A DNA stretch of 64,000 nucleotides, taken from the NCBI GenBank assembly GCA_937899835.1, contig CALCCE010000094.1:41090-105089 (forward strand), given 5' to 3'. The notes under the pieces are model-generated. The model was given only the letters and a program-made list of their open reading frames with translations, was not told the origin of the DNA and did not search any database. This DNA is from an uncultured Flavobacteriales bacterium. Lineage in GTDB: Bacteria > Bacteroidota > Bacteroidia > Flavobacteriales_G > Salibacteraceae. Every line of letters starts with the position of its first letter. Within the stretch, counting starts at the first letter, position 1. Below, piece by piece: positions 9,082-17,761 of the stretch. The position numbers and the translations under genes were made by a program.

Positions 9082-10881
9082 ATGGAAACCACAACTGCAA
9101 CTCAGAAAGCTGCCCTCAAAGGTGGCGAATTCCTGGTCCGGGAATCCCGGGCGGAAGACATTTTCACTCCCGATGAGTGGAATGAAGAACAACAAATGAT
9201 TGCGGCTACTTGCCGTGAATTTTTGGAACAAGAAGTTTTTCCCAACCTCGAACGCATCGACGATATGGAACCGGGCCTGATGCCCTCTTTGCTCGAGAAA
9301 GCGGGTGAATTGGGTATCCTGGGCATTTCGATTCCTGAAGAATACGGTGGATTTGGTAAAGATTTTACTACCGGAATGCTCACCACCGAAGTCACCGGAG
9401 CCGGGCACTCTTTTGCCGTGGCTTTGGCTGCACACACCGGTATTGGCACGTTGCCCATCCTCTATTACGGCAACGAGGAGCAAAAACAGAAATACGTTCC
9501 CAAGTTGTCCTCAGGAGAATGGAAAGGCTGCTACTGCCTCACCGAACCTGGATCGGGATCGGATGCCAACTCCGGTAAAACCAAAGCTACCTTAACCGAA
9601 GACGGCAAGCATTACATCATCAACGGGCAAAAGATGTGGATCACCAACGGTGGTTTTGCGGATGTGTTCACGGTGTTTGCGAAGATCGACGACGATGAAA
9701 ACCTCAGCGCTTTCATCGTAGAGAAAGATTATGAGGGCATTTCGCTCAACCCGGAAGAAAAGAAAATGGGCATCAAGGGCTCCTCTACCCGTCAGGTGTT
9801 CTTCAACAACTGTAAAGTACCAGTAGAGAACTTATTGAGTGAGCGCCAGCAAGGTTTTAAGATTGCGTTGAACATCCTTAACCTTGGGCGGATCAAATTG
9901 GCCGGTGCCGCCTTGGGCGGTTGTAAGGAAGCCATTTCCCAATCGATCAATTACGCCAACGAGCGCGAACAATTCGGGCGTTCGATCGCCAAGTACGGTG
10001 CCATTAAATACAAACTTGCCGAGCAGGCCATTCGCACTTATGTGATGGAAACGGCCACCTACCGTTGCAGCCAAAATGTGGAAGATGCCATTGCCGATCT
10101 AATTGCCAACGGCATGGACAAAAACAAAGCCATTTTGAAAGGCGTAGAGCAATACGCTGCGGAGGCTGGTTTGTTGAAAGTATTTGGTTCAGAAGTGCTC
10201 GACTATGTGGTAGACGAAGGAGTACAAATCTTTGGCGGTATGGGCTACTCGGCCGAAGCACCAATGGATCGTGCTTACCGTGATGCCCGAATCAACCGCA
10301 TTTTTGAAGGCACCAACGAGATCAACCGCATGTTGATTGTAGACATGATGCTCAAAAAAGCCATGCGCGGAGAACTTGACTTGATGGGACCCGCTCAGAA
10401 AGTAGCTGCCGAACTGATGTCGATTCCAGATTTTGGCGATGATGACGATGCCCCTTTTGCCGCTGAGAAAAAGTTGGTGGCCAACTTTAAGAAGGCCGTT
10501 TTGATGGTGGCTGGCTCTGCTGCGCAAAAGCTCATGATGACCCTGGCCAAAGAGCAGGAAATCTTGATCAACCTGGCCGACATGCTCATTGATGTGTATG
10601 CCAGCGAGTCGATCTTGCTGCGGGCTGAGAAGCTTTATAACCTCAAAGGAGAAGCTGCCGCAGCCAATGCAATGGACATCATGAAGGTTTACCTTTACGA
10701 TGCGGCCGATCGCATCCACAAGTCGGGCAAAGATGGCATCAACGCGTTCCAGGATGGAGACGAGCAACGTATGATGTTGATGGGCCTCAAGCGTTTTACC
10801 AAAACTGGCCCCTTGAATACCAAGGAAATTCGCCGAAGAATTGCCGATCGTTTGATCGAAGCCAATAAATACGCCTTTTAA
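9082..10881 (+). CDS. fadE: Acyl-CoA dehydrogenase
   Basis: 599 residues. The first 390 or so residues are a standard acyl-CoA dehydrogenase: FAD/substrate segment CYCLTEPGSGSDA, KMWITNGGFADVF, and catalytic Glu409 in INRIFEGTNEINR. About 170 further residues form a helical C-terminal extension (DLMGPAQKVAAELM onwards) as in longer, FadE- or VLCAD-like members. It introduces the first double bond of beta-oxidation using FAD, passing electrons to an electron-transfer flavoprotein not encoded here. It is the last gene of the fad operon; a hairpin terminator follows 29 nt after the stop. Confidence 0.94.
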   Translation: METTTATQKAALKGGEFLVRESRAEDIFTPDEWNEEQQMIAATCREFLEQEVFPNLERIDDMEPGLMPSLLEKAGELGILGISIPEEYGGFGKDFTTGMLTTEVTGAGHSFAVALAAHTGIGTLPILYYGNEEQKQKYVPKLSSGEWKGCYCLTEPGSGSDANSGKTKATLTEDGKHYIINGQKMWITNGGFADVFTVFAKIDDDENLSAFIVEKDYEGISLNPEEKKMGIKGSSTRQVFFNNCKVPVENLLSERQQGFKIALNILNLGRIKLAGAALGGCKEAISQSINYANEREQFGRSIAKYGAIKYKLAEQAIRTYVMETATYRCSQNVEDAIADLIANGMDKNKAILKGVEQYAAEAGLLKVFGSEVLDYVVDEGVQIFGGMGYSAEAPMDRAYRDARINRIFEGTNEINRMLIVDMMLKKAMRGELDLMGPAQKVAAELMSIPDFGDDDDAPFAAEKKLVANFKKAVLMVAGSAAQKLMMTLAKEQEILINLADMLIDVYASESILLRAEKLYNLKGEAAAANAMDIMKVYLYDAADRIHKSGKDGINAFQDGDEQRMMLMGLKRFTKTGPLNTKEIRRRIADRLIEANKYAF

Positions 10882-10909
10882 TCGAAGTCGTTTCGATTGA
10901 AAAAAATAC

Positions 10910-10950
10910 CAAGGCCCATCGGGAATTTTTTCCTGATGGGCCTTTCTTTT
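10910..10950 (+). terminator. Rho-independent terminator of the fad operon
   Basis: Arms around AAGGCCCATC and GATGGGCCTT pair over about 14 bp with one wobble and a short T-rich loop, followed by CTTTTTA. It closes the fad operon before the TolB-like gene. Confidence 0.85.
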
Positions 10951-11040
10951 TAATGGCCATTGGCCCCCTTACCAGTCGCTAATTTCTACTGGTTTATTTT
11001 CAATTCTGCACTATCAGAAAGCCTTTGGCAGCTACTTTGC

Positions 11041-11048
11041 TACCTTTG
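11041..11048 (+). promoter_or_regulatory. -7 element TACCTTTG before the TolB-like gene
   Basis: An exact TAnnTTTG match ends 5 bp before the ATG at 11054. Transcription from it would give an essentially leaderless mRNA. No clear -33 element is seen at the ideal spacing. Confidence 0.55.
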
Positions 11049-11053
11049 ATCCC

Positions 11054-11929
11054 ATGCGTTGGTTGCTACTTTGGATCTTTTTTCTTTTTTGGTGCCCTGC
11101 CCATGCACAACAAGGGTCTGAGGTTTACCTCATTCCGGTAAGCGGTTCAGGCGCTGATCTTCAATTGGGTGAAGCAATCAACATCTCACAACGACCGGGC
11201 TATGACAACCAACCGTGGTTTAGCCCTGATGGACAACAGGTGATATTCAGTTCCTTACGCGATGGCCAAGCCGATTTGTACGCTTACTCAATCGCTAAAA
11301 AGAAGCTTCGAGCGATTACGCAAACGCCTACCAGCGAATTTTCTCCCCGCATCACACCCGACGGCCAACACCTGAGTTGCATCGTAGTAGAACCCGATTC
11401 TACCCAACGGATTTGGCAAATGCCCTGGAAACCGTCAGGAGGCCCAATTCAAAAATTAGAATTAGCAGCTCCACACCTTCGGCGGTTGGGCTATTACGCC
11501 TGGATAGATCAGCAACACCTCGCACTTTTTGTGATCACTGAACCCTTTTCCCTGCAAGTGGCAACCGCCAATGCTCCTACCCCCAAAGTGGTGACTGCCC
11601 CCATCGGCCGGTGCGTACTTCCTGTTCCGGATGAACCTGCGGCTTCTTTCGTTGACAAACGCGACTCCAACAGCTGGGTCATCAAAAAATATAGGGCAGA
11701 TCGACCACTTCGCGACCTCATTCCTGCCCTCGACCAACAAGAAGACTTTTGCTGGACCTCTGAGGGTGGCCTATTGATGTTCAATAAAAACGGAGTCCTG
11801 CATTACTATCACCCCAAACACCACCGCCAATGGCAACCCATTGGGGCCACGGGCTTAGGCGCTAACCTGAGCCGTTTAAGCTTTGACCCTCAAGGCAAAT
11901 ACCTGGCCGTGGTGGTAGCCGAAGAATAA
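11054..11929 (+). CDS. TolB-like periplasmic beta-propeller (PD40 repeats)
   Basis: 291 residues with a strong signal peptide (MRWLLLWIFFLFWCPAHAQ). The mature part carries PD40/WD40-like repeats: DNQPWFSPDGQQVIFSS with DLYAYSI, then FSPRITPDGQHLSCIV, and a final LSRLSFDPQGKYLAVVV. It is shorter than TolB proper (about 430 residues) and lacks TolB's N-terminal domain, so it is a propeller protein of unknown partner, probably periplasmic or attached to the outer membrane. The next gene starts 1 nt after its stop. Confidence 0.75.
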   Translation: MRWLLLWIFFLFWCPAHAQQGSEVYLIPVSGSGADLQLGEAINISQRPGYDNQPWFSPDGQQVIFSSLRDGQADLYAYSIAKKKLRAITQTPTSEFSPRITPDGQHLSCIVVEPDSTQRIWQMPWKPSGGPIQKLELAAPHLRRLGYYAWIDQQHLALFVITEPFSLQVATANAPTPKVVTAPIGRCVLPVPDEPAASFVDKRDSNSWVIKKYRADRPLRDLIPALDQQEDFCWTSEGGLLMFNKNGVLHYYHPKHHRQWQPIGATGLGANLSRLSFDPQGKYLAVVVAEE

Positions 11930-11930
11930 C

Positions 11931-12380
11931 ATGCCTACTTCCCCCATTCCCACAGACCGTTTTCTCATCAGCACCGCTCCTGAGCGATTAGATATTCCTT
12001 ATTTGTTGGAATACCTCCGCGCCTCCTACTGGGCCAAAGACTTAAACCTGGAACGCTTCGAAACCTCGGTCGCCAACTCGTTGTGTTTCGGAGTGTATGA
12101 AGGCACAAAGCAGGTAGGCTTTGCGAGGGTGGTTACCGATCGCGCCACCTTTGGTTACGTTGCCGATGTTTTTATTGACGACCACTACCGGGGTTTGGGT
12201 CTTGGCAATTGGCTGATGGAATGCATTCAAAACCATCCTGATTTAACTGCGGTACGTAAGCTCTTGTTGCAAACCTTAGATGCCCATTCATTTTACCAAA
12301 AGTTAGGATTTGAGGCACTTTCGAAGCCAGAAATGTTGCTGGAATGGATTCCGGAGGCGTCCCGAAAAAATAGCTTATAA
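11931..12380 (+). CDS. GNAT family N-acetyltransferase
   Basis: 149 residues of the small GNAT fold. The acetyl-CoA binding loop is visible as DDHYRGLGLGNWLMECI, with the preceding strand FGYVADVFI and the late motif HSFYQKLGFEAL. It starts 1 nt after the stop of the propeller gene and so is presumably cotranscribed with it. The acceptor substrate cannot be predicted; many such small GNATs act on amines or amino acids. Confidence 0.87.
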   Translation: MPTSPIPTDRFLISTAPERLDIPYLLEYLRASYWAKDLNLERFETSVANSLCFGVYEGTKQVGFARVVTDRATFGYVADVFIDDHYRGLGLGNWLMECIQNHPDLTAVRKLLLQTLDAHSFYQKLGFEALSKPEMLLEWIPEASRKNSL

Positions 12381-12412
12381 CAAAAAAGCCCGCTCTTTCG
12401 AACGGGCTCTTT
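12381..12412. terminator. Bidirectional terminator between convergent genes
   Basis: AGCCCG and CGGGCT (12387-12408) form a stem flanked by an A-run on the left and CTTTG on the right, so it can serve the GNAT gene on plus and the oxoamine synthase on minus. Confidence 0.75.
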
Positions 12413-12448
12413 GTGCAGTTGCAAACTGCAAATCTGTTTTGGGACAGG

Positions 12449-14905
12449 TTAGCTAGCCTCTAGCACCCCCATGGATGCAATGACTTCAAGGTTAAAGTTG
12501 TCTTTAGCTTGCATAAAGGAAATTCGCGGGTTTTGTTCTGCTCCAAATTTCCTTTTCTCCACATCAGCAGAGAAGCCAAGTTGTACGGACTTCACGTTCA
12601 GCTCCCGGGCACGAAGCATCACGCGATACAAAGCTTGTTTGTACAGTTTGTGCGACTCCAGGTAATCGTAATCCATTCCGATGATCATCGGATGGTAACC
12701 ATTCTCGGTACGATAACACCACAAAGCTGCTAAGGGCAAGGCTTCTTCGCGGGAATCATGTTCCGGTTTCAGGTTGATTACCAAGAACTCCCAATTGTCG
12801 AACTCCGACATCTTTTGCAAAATATCCACTGGATAATCGTAGAAGTTGAGTCCAAAGTTCCGTCGTTTCACATTGAGGAACAGCTGGTAGTAATAGTCGG
12901 CTTCGGAAGCAGTAATCTGGTTTTTGATGTCTACATCAAACAAATGTTCGAACCGCAGCACTTCTTTTTTCAAGTTTTTGCGGGCATTAGCAGACGCGCC
13001 TTCCAGGTACTGATCGAAGGTATCCCATTCCATATCTGAAACCACATTGGCATTGGGCATGTCGATTTTCAAGAATCCCTTTTCCAGGAAATAATCTTTC
13101 AAATCAGTGTCGTTAGCATCAAAATCGCCAATCACCAATGATCTTGCTTCTGACAAATCCTGTTGACCACCTACCGCATCGAACAGCTCATTGAGCACCT
13201 CACGCCACTTGGAGTAACTACGGTCAATGTAGAGGTGTTCTCCCAGTGAAATCATCGATCCTCCGATAAATGATTTGGAGGCCAGGTAATAAGGATCGGA
13301 CTTCCGACGGTTTTCAATCTGTGCCGAAATGGAAGGCAAGGCTACAAAGTCGTCTTTGAAAATTCCTGCGGTGAAGAAAGTGGCACACCTTACTTTGCCT
13401 GCCTTGTCGCGAACGAGGTAATAGTGAAAATCCCAGTTTTCTTCTGGTTTGTCATTTCCTGAAAAGGCCGTTTCCATGAAACGCATCCCTTCCCAGTCGA
13501 ACACGCCTCGGTCGGCCATAGCAGTGTTCCAGGTAGCGGCATCTACTTCTTGAATGCTTCGAAAATGCTCAATCTGGTGTTGAGCCGCCGGGCTCAAATC
13601 AGCCACCACTGGCTCTTCTACTTTAATGGTAGCCGCTTCTTCTTTGAGTGAAAGGTTGAAGGCTTTGCGCACTTGATTTTCAGTACGACCTTCATCTTGT
13701 AGCGCACGAGGAAAATGGAATACCATCGCATCGATCAGGGTCCGAATGTCTTCCTTGGTATGGTCCCGGGTAAGTCCGAAACGAATTCCGGTGTGTTTTA
13801 CTGGCACCATTGGAAAAAAGGAGGCATTGATGTAAATGCCATCATCCATAAGGCGTTTCACCATGTTGTAACCTACTCCGGGCTGTCCCATACCTACAAA
13901 GAAAATGGGGGTAGACGGGTTAGATACTACCGGTAGTCCCGACTTCTCCAATTGCCGGTTGGTGTACTTCACCAAGGTGCGCAAGTCGTGCTGCAGCTTG
14001 TAGATCTCATCACTGTTGTGAATTTGGGCAGAAGCCATACAGGCACCAATATCTCCAGGTGAAAGCGGTAGGGAGTAACTCAAAGGCCCTCCAAATACTT
14101 TTACTTTTCGATACCACTCTTCGTTGGGAAAGACTGCAATGCCACCGTGAACGCCAAATCCTTTCGCCATTGTGGTCACCAGCATCATTTTGGGGTGCAG
14201 GCCGATTTCACCAAAAACGTATCCTGTTCCATTGGGACCCGCCCAACTCACGCCGTGGGCATCGTCTACGTAAAGGTAAAGTTGTGGGTGCTTGTCGAGC
14301 AGGTCCACCAGGTCATGTGCTGGCAAAGCATCGCCAAACATAGAGTAAACTCCATCGGCCATGTACCAGATTTTCTTGTGTTTCGAGGACAATTTTGTGA
14401 CCATCCTATCCAGCATTTCCAAATTGCTGTGGCGGATCATTTCAATAGTTACTCCACGTTGCCGTTGAAGCTGAGCAGCGGTTTGCATGCTAAAATGTGC
14501 TTGTTGATCGAGAATAATTGCGTCCTCCCGATCTACCAGCGAAGGCAATAAAGAAATGTGGGCAGCAGAGGTTCTGGAATAAACCAATGCAGGGTGACCA
14601 AACATTTTTGATACCGCTTCTTCCAATTCTGCCAAAATATTGGTCAGAATGTAGGTTCTGGACATTACCGATTGAGTGCCGTACTCTTGAATGTACTGGA
14701 TGGCTTGCTCTTTGAGCCGTGGGTCGTGCTCTAAAGCAAGGTAGCTCAAGGATCCGAAATTCAATCGATCCTGATCCCCCACCTCAATTTTACGACCAGT
14801 CACTGCTCCCTTGCCAGTGGTCAGGTGAACTATCCCCCGATCCTTGGCATTGGTGAACATCGTATCGATCGTGTCCAAATGATTGTTATGGTTAATTTTT
14901 GCCAT
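12449..14905 (-). CDS. Alpha-oxoamine synthase fused to a GNAT-like acyltransferase domain
   Basis: 818 residues. Residues about 40-400 are a PLP-dependent alpha-oxoamine synthase of the serine palmitoyltransferase / 8-amino-7-oxononanoate synthase group: YVDDAHG for the PLP-binding aspartate and histidine and Lys248 in TTMAKGFGVHGG for the Schiff base. After a linker, residues about 440-818 form an acyl-CoA N-acyltransferase-like region resembling the FemAB/peptidogalycan-type GNAT fold (FHYYLVRDKAGKVRCATFF, FIGGSMISLGEHLYIDRSY, FLNVKRRNFGLNFYDYP). There is no signal peptide. The first module should condense an acyl thioester with an amino acid; the second could N-acylate the product, which would make a ceramide- or sulfonolipid-like base in one protein. 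That pathway is inference. No biotin gene is adjacent. Confidence 0.85.
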   Translation of the reverse strand: MAKINHNNHLDTIDTMFTNAKDRGIVHLTTGKGAVTGRKIEVGDQDRLNFGSLSYLALEHDPRLKEQAIQYIQEYGTQSVMSRTYILTNILAELEEAVSKMFGHPALVYSRTSAAHISLLPSLVDREDAIILDQQAHFSMQTAAQLQRQRGVTIEMIRHSNLEMLDRMVTKLSSKHKKIWYMADGVYSMFGDALPAHDLVDLLDKHPQLYLYVDDAHGVSWAGPNGTGYVFGEIGLHPKMMLVTTMAKGFGVHGGIAVFPNEEWYRKVKVFGGPLSYSLPLSPGDIGACMASAQIHNSDEIYKLQHDLRTLVKYTNRQLEKSGLPVVSNPSTPIFFVGMGQPGVGYNMVKRLMDDGIYINASFFPMVPVKHTGIRFGLTRDHTKEDIRTLIDAMVFHFPRALQDEGRTENQVRKAFNLSLKEEAATIKVEEPVVADLSPAAQHQIEHFRSIQEVDAATWNTAMADRGVFDWEGMRFMETAFSGNDKPEENWDFHYYLVRDKAGKVRCATFFTAGIFKDDFVALPSISAQIENRRKSDPYYLASKSFIGGSMISLGEHLYIDRSYSKWREVLNELFDAVGGQQDLSEARSLVIGDFDANDTDLKDYFLEKGFLKIDMPNANVVSDMEWDTFDQYLEGASANARKNLKKEVLRFEHLFDVDIKNQITASEADYYYQLFLNVKRRNFGLNFYDYPVDILQKMSEFDNWEFLVINLKPEHDSREEALPLAALWCYRTENGYHPMIIGMDYDYLESHKLYKQALYRVMLRARELNVKSVQLGFSADVEKRKFGAEQNPRISFMQAKDNFNLEVIASMGVLEAS

Positions 14906-15494
14906 AGAAATACTGTTGAGTTTTGTAGTAGCGTATTAATACGCACTGGTTATAGGTTATGGCAGAAGAACTGGGCCCGAGTCTTCTAAACGCGGCAATA
15001 CTAAGGGATTAAGAAACTTTTCAGAAAAATTGTTCTTAAAGTTTCTCACATATTTCTGTTCAAGATATGAGTTATCAACACTGTATCTAAAAAACTGTAT
15101 TACAGATACTTAAATAAAAAAAACAGGATCAACAGTCGTAATTCGACACTCACCCGTATTTATACTTGTTAAGAACTCGAAAATTGTAGTACCTTGACAA
15201 AACACAATCTAACCTTCGTTTCTTTGGTGGAAGTAAAATTTGGTTCTATGCCGCATGAGTAGCGAAACAATTGTCACTTGGCCTGTCTTAAGCATTGAAA
15301 ATAGACGCTAGCCAATATGGTTGACAAAAACTTATGGATTCGCTAAATTGTAGCTGGATAATTAGAGATAAGCTCACCCAATCATTTTTCAATTGCCTCA
15401 TTTGACTAATGACCCATTGGTCAAATTGAAGAATAAGTGCCTCTGAGTTGAACAAATCGCTAGAGGAAGAAACGACGTACCAAACGCATGTGCT
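14906..15494. other. 589-bp gene-less stretch
   Basis: AT-rich in its middle part. Apart from the 14-bp palindrome at 14931-14944 it holds only a weak CTGTA/TACAG hairpin near 15094-15105, beside an A-run. No convincing reading frame or RNA gene was seen. It must carry the promoters of the oxoamine synthase (minus) and of the SpoIIAA-like gene (plus). Confidence 0.5.
14931..14944. promoter_or_regulatory. 14-bp perfect palindrome upstream of the oxoamine synthase
   Basis: GCGTATT followed by AATACGC lies 26 bp upstream of the minus-strand ATG, in the expected promoter/leader zone. It may be an operator, but no regulator gene lies next to it. Confidence 0.4.
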
Positions 15495-15899
15495 ATGCAA
15501 TATGAAAGCGAAAACGAATATGTAAAGATCTGGGTGGACAAAGGCATACTTAATGGTGTCTACAAGGTCCGTGATGTAGATCTGGGAATTGCTCAACAAT
15601 GTGTTGACTTTCGTTTAGAACGTACCGATTTCAGGCCCTTTCCCTGTTACATTGAAATGGGCTCCATCAAAACCATGACCAAAGAAGCAAGGGATCATTT
15701 TGCTTCGGAGCGCGGCTACAGTGGAATTGTAGCTTGTGCGCTTTTGGTAGATTCTTCCATCAACCGCCTTATCGGCAACTTTTTTCTGCGGATTTCTAAG
15801 CCCAAGGCGCCTACCCGATTGTTTACCGACAAATCAAAAGCCATTACTTGGGTCACACAGTTTGTGACGGCGGAGCACCAAATGGCCCATAATTCGTAA
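15495..15899 (+). CDS. SpoIIAA/STAS-like (DUF7793-like) small protein
   Basis: 134 residues without signal peptide or membrane segment. The pattern of alternating strands and helices (EYVKIWVDKGILNGVYK, then CVDFRLE, TKEARDHFASERG, ACALLVDSSINRLIGNFFL and a final FTDKSKAITWVTQF) matches small SpoIIAA/STAS-like proteins, often labelled DUF7793, that are common in Bacteroidota. The biochemical role is unknown. It lies 98 bp upstream of a PAS histidine kinase and a stand-alone receiver on the same strand, which suggests, but does not prove, a part in that signalling route. Confidence 0.7.
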   Translation: MQYESENEYVKIWVDKGILNGVYKVRDVDLGIAQQCVDFRLERTDFRPFPCYIEMGSIKTMTKEARDHFASERGYSGIVACALLVDSSINRLIGNFFLRISKPKAPTRLFTDKSKAITWVTQFVTAEHQMAHNS

Positions 15900-15939
15900 A
15901 GATTTCCATCAGGTTTACCTTAAAAATTTTCAAGTCTGA

Positions 15940-15947
15940 TAACTTTG
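15940..15947 (+). promoter_or_regulatory. -7 element TAACTTTG before the PAS kinase
   Basis: Exact TAnnTTTG match 50 bp upstream of the TTG start at 15998 of the kinase; suggests a separate promoter from the preceding gene. Confidence 0.5.
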
Positions 15948-15997
15948 GAGCATTTGTCCCGTATGTGAGGATGCAATAGTCTACCACTGTTACTGAA

Positions 15998-17257
15998 TTG
16001 AGCCAATTGAACGAGATAGAACGGATCAACCGGCTGTTGCTACAGCTGGCGTCCGGTAATTTTTCGTACCGCGAGGAAGTCCTCCATGAAAACAATCATC
16101 TGGAGGGCATTATCACCGGGATCAACATGCTGGCGGAGGAGCTTGAATCCTCTACGGTTTCCCACGACTACCTCAACAGCATTTTTAAAGGGGTTGTGGA
16201 CATGTTGGTGGTGCTTAATTCTGATAACACCATTCGCCAAATCAACGAAGCGGTAACCAAGGAACTGGGCTATTCACCCGAAGACCTTATTGGCCAACCT
16301 TTTGTTTCGCTTTTTAGCGAAATAGACCCCATAGCCTTGCATACCTCCAACGAAAGCCTTTATGAAAAGGGGGTTTGCTACAATGTAGAGGCGACTTTTA
16401 AAACCAAGGAGGGGAAATCTATTCCGGTTTCGTTTTCCTCCTCCCTGCTCTACAACAACGATCAGCACATCAACGGGACCCTCTACATCGCCAAAAATAT
16501 TTCTAAGCTCAAAAAAGTGGAGCGCGACCTTAAGGTTATCAACCACGAGCTAAAAACTTTTGTCTACAAAGCTTCTCACGATTTAAAAGGTCCCATCGCT
16601 TCTATTTTGGGGCTCACGAATGTGGCAGGGCTCGAAATTGAAGATGCGGCAGACGGTGAGATTAGAGGCATTGCAAAAGAATACCTGGGCCTTATTCAAG
16701 ACAGTGCTTCGATGATGAACAGCATTTTGCTCAATTTGATCGACATCACCTACCTGAAACAGGCAAGGATGAAGATTGAACCCATTGATTTTGAAGACCT
16801 GATTCGCTCCATTTATAACAGTTTGCGTTTTGTGAAGGAGTTTCAAAAAGTAGAGTTACGCCTGAACATTCAACCGGAGATTCAATTTCACAGCGATATT
16901 AAAGTGGTCAAGTCTATTTTGCAGAACCTGCTTGAAAATGGACTCAAATACCACCGGAACGAAATTCGAGAACCCTGGGTAGCCATTGATGTGCAACAAA
17001 CCAAAGCTGGTGTGTTTTTACAAGTGAAAGACAACGGCATCGGAATTCCTAAAGAAGTACAAGGGCAGATTTTCGAAATGTTTTTTCGTGCCTCCAACAA
17101 GTCTGCCGGAACAGGCCTTGGACTGTATATTGTGAAGAATGCAGTAGAACAGATCAACGGAAATATTCAACTTTTCAGTCAGCCATCGGGTACAACATTT
17201 AAAATAGATTTACCATCTTTGATTAGAACTGAGGTGGAAATCCATCCCAGCGCGTAA
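15998..17257 (+). CDS. Cytoplasmic PAS-domain sensor histidine kinase
   Basis: 419 residues with no transmembrane helix. An N-terminal helical region (about 1-55) precedes a PAS domain at about 60-180 (VVDMLVVLNSDNTIRQINEA, LGYSPEDLIGQPF). A HisKA domain follows with His194 in ASHDLKGPIASILGL, then HATPase boxes NLLENGLKYH, DNGIGIP and [11 protein letters not shown]. The start is TTG at 15998; no ATG in frame lies upstream. The single-domain receiver starts 12 nt after the stop, so phosphotransfer between the two is likely. The input sensed by the PAS domain is unknown. Confidence 0.9.
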   Translation: MSQLNEIERINRLLLQLASGNFSYREEVLHENNHLEGIITGINMLAEELESSTVSHDYLNSIFKGVVDMLVVLNSDNTIRQINEAVTKELGYSPEDLIGQPFVSLFSEIDPIALHTSNESLYEKGVCYNVEATFKTKEGKSIPVSFSSSLLYNNDQHINGTLYIAKNISKLKKVERDLKVINHELKTFVYKASHDLKGPIASILGLTNVAGLEIEDAADGEIRGIAKEYLGLIQDSASMMNSILLNLIDITYLKQARMKIEPIDFEDLIRSIYNSLRFVKEFQKVELRLNIQPEIQFHSDIKVVKSILQNLLENGLKYHRNEIREPWVAIDVQQTKAGVFLQVKDNGIGIPKEVQGQIFEMFFRASNKSAGTGLGLYIVKNAVEQINGNIQLFSQPSGTTFKIDLPSLIRTEVEIHPSA

Positions 17258-17269
17258 CCCGAACTAACC

Positions 17270-17692
17270 TTGAGCGCACCCCCCGAACGTTCTCGCTTCA
17301 AAACCGTTTTGTTGGTTGATGACAGCCGATTCGATAACCTTGTACACGAACGGCTCATCATCCGCTCAGGTCTTTGTGAGCACCTGGAAGTATATCCCAA
17401 TGGTAAATTGGCTATTGATGCTTTGGCTGATCCTAACCATGAAAATGCCCACCAATTGGCCGAAACCGATCTTATTTTACTGGACATCAACATGCCGATC
17501 CTGGATGGTTTTGGCTTTTTAAAACGGTTTCCTGAATTGACTCCTACATTAACTCAGCGAGTTAATGTGGTCATTCTCACTTCTTATATTAACCTGGAAG
17601 ACAAACGCCGGTCCTCTGAATCTCCTTTTGTGGCCGGTTATATCAACAAGCCTCTAACCGAGGACAAATTAGCTGAATTGGCTGATTTGTAG
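17270..17692 (+). CDS. Single-domain response regulator (receiver only)
   Basis: 140 residues, receiver domain only. The acidic pair is in VLLVDDSRFDN, the phospho-acceptor is Asp72 in LLDINMP, and the conserved lysine is Lys127 in YINKPL. The insertion around residues 50-66 (PNHENAHQLAE) is typical of Rcp1-like receivers. The start is TTG, 12 nt after the kinase stop. With no output domain it must act through protein contact or as a phosphorelay intermediate. Confidence 0.9.
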   Translation: MSAPPERSRFKTVLLVDDSRFDNLVHERLIIRSGLCEHLEVYPNGKLAIDALADPNHENAHQLAETDLILLDINMPILDGFGFLKRFPELTPTLTQRVNVVILTSYINLEDKRRSSESPFVAGYINKPLTEDKLAELADL

Positions 17693-17705
17693 GCAAAAAA
17701 AGGGA

Positions 17706-17738
17706 TTGAAGCTTATCCTTTTCAATTCGCTACCTTTG
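17706..17738 (+). promoter_or_regulatory. Promoter of the DEAD-box helicase gene
   Basis: TTG at 17706-17708 and TACCTTTG at 17731-17738 are separated by 22 bp, a good match to the Bacteroidota -33/-7 arrangement. Confidence 0.6.
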
Positions 17739-17761
17739 GCCACACTAGAAAATGGAATGAA

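Noticed and set aside
15288..15599. Minus-strand open frame of 103 codons in the gene-poor region
   Set aside because: It runs antisense into the start of the SpoIIAA-like gene, has no family signature, no promoter and unremarkable composition; treated as chance.
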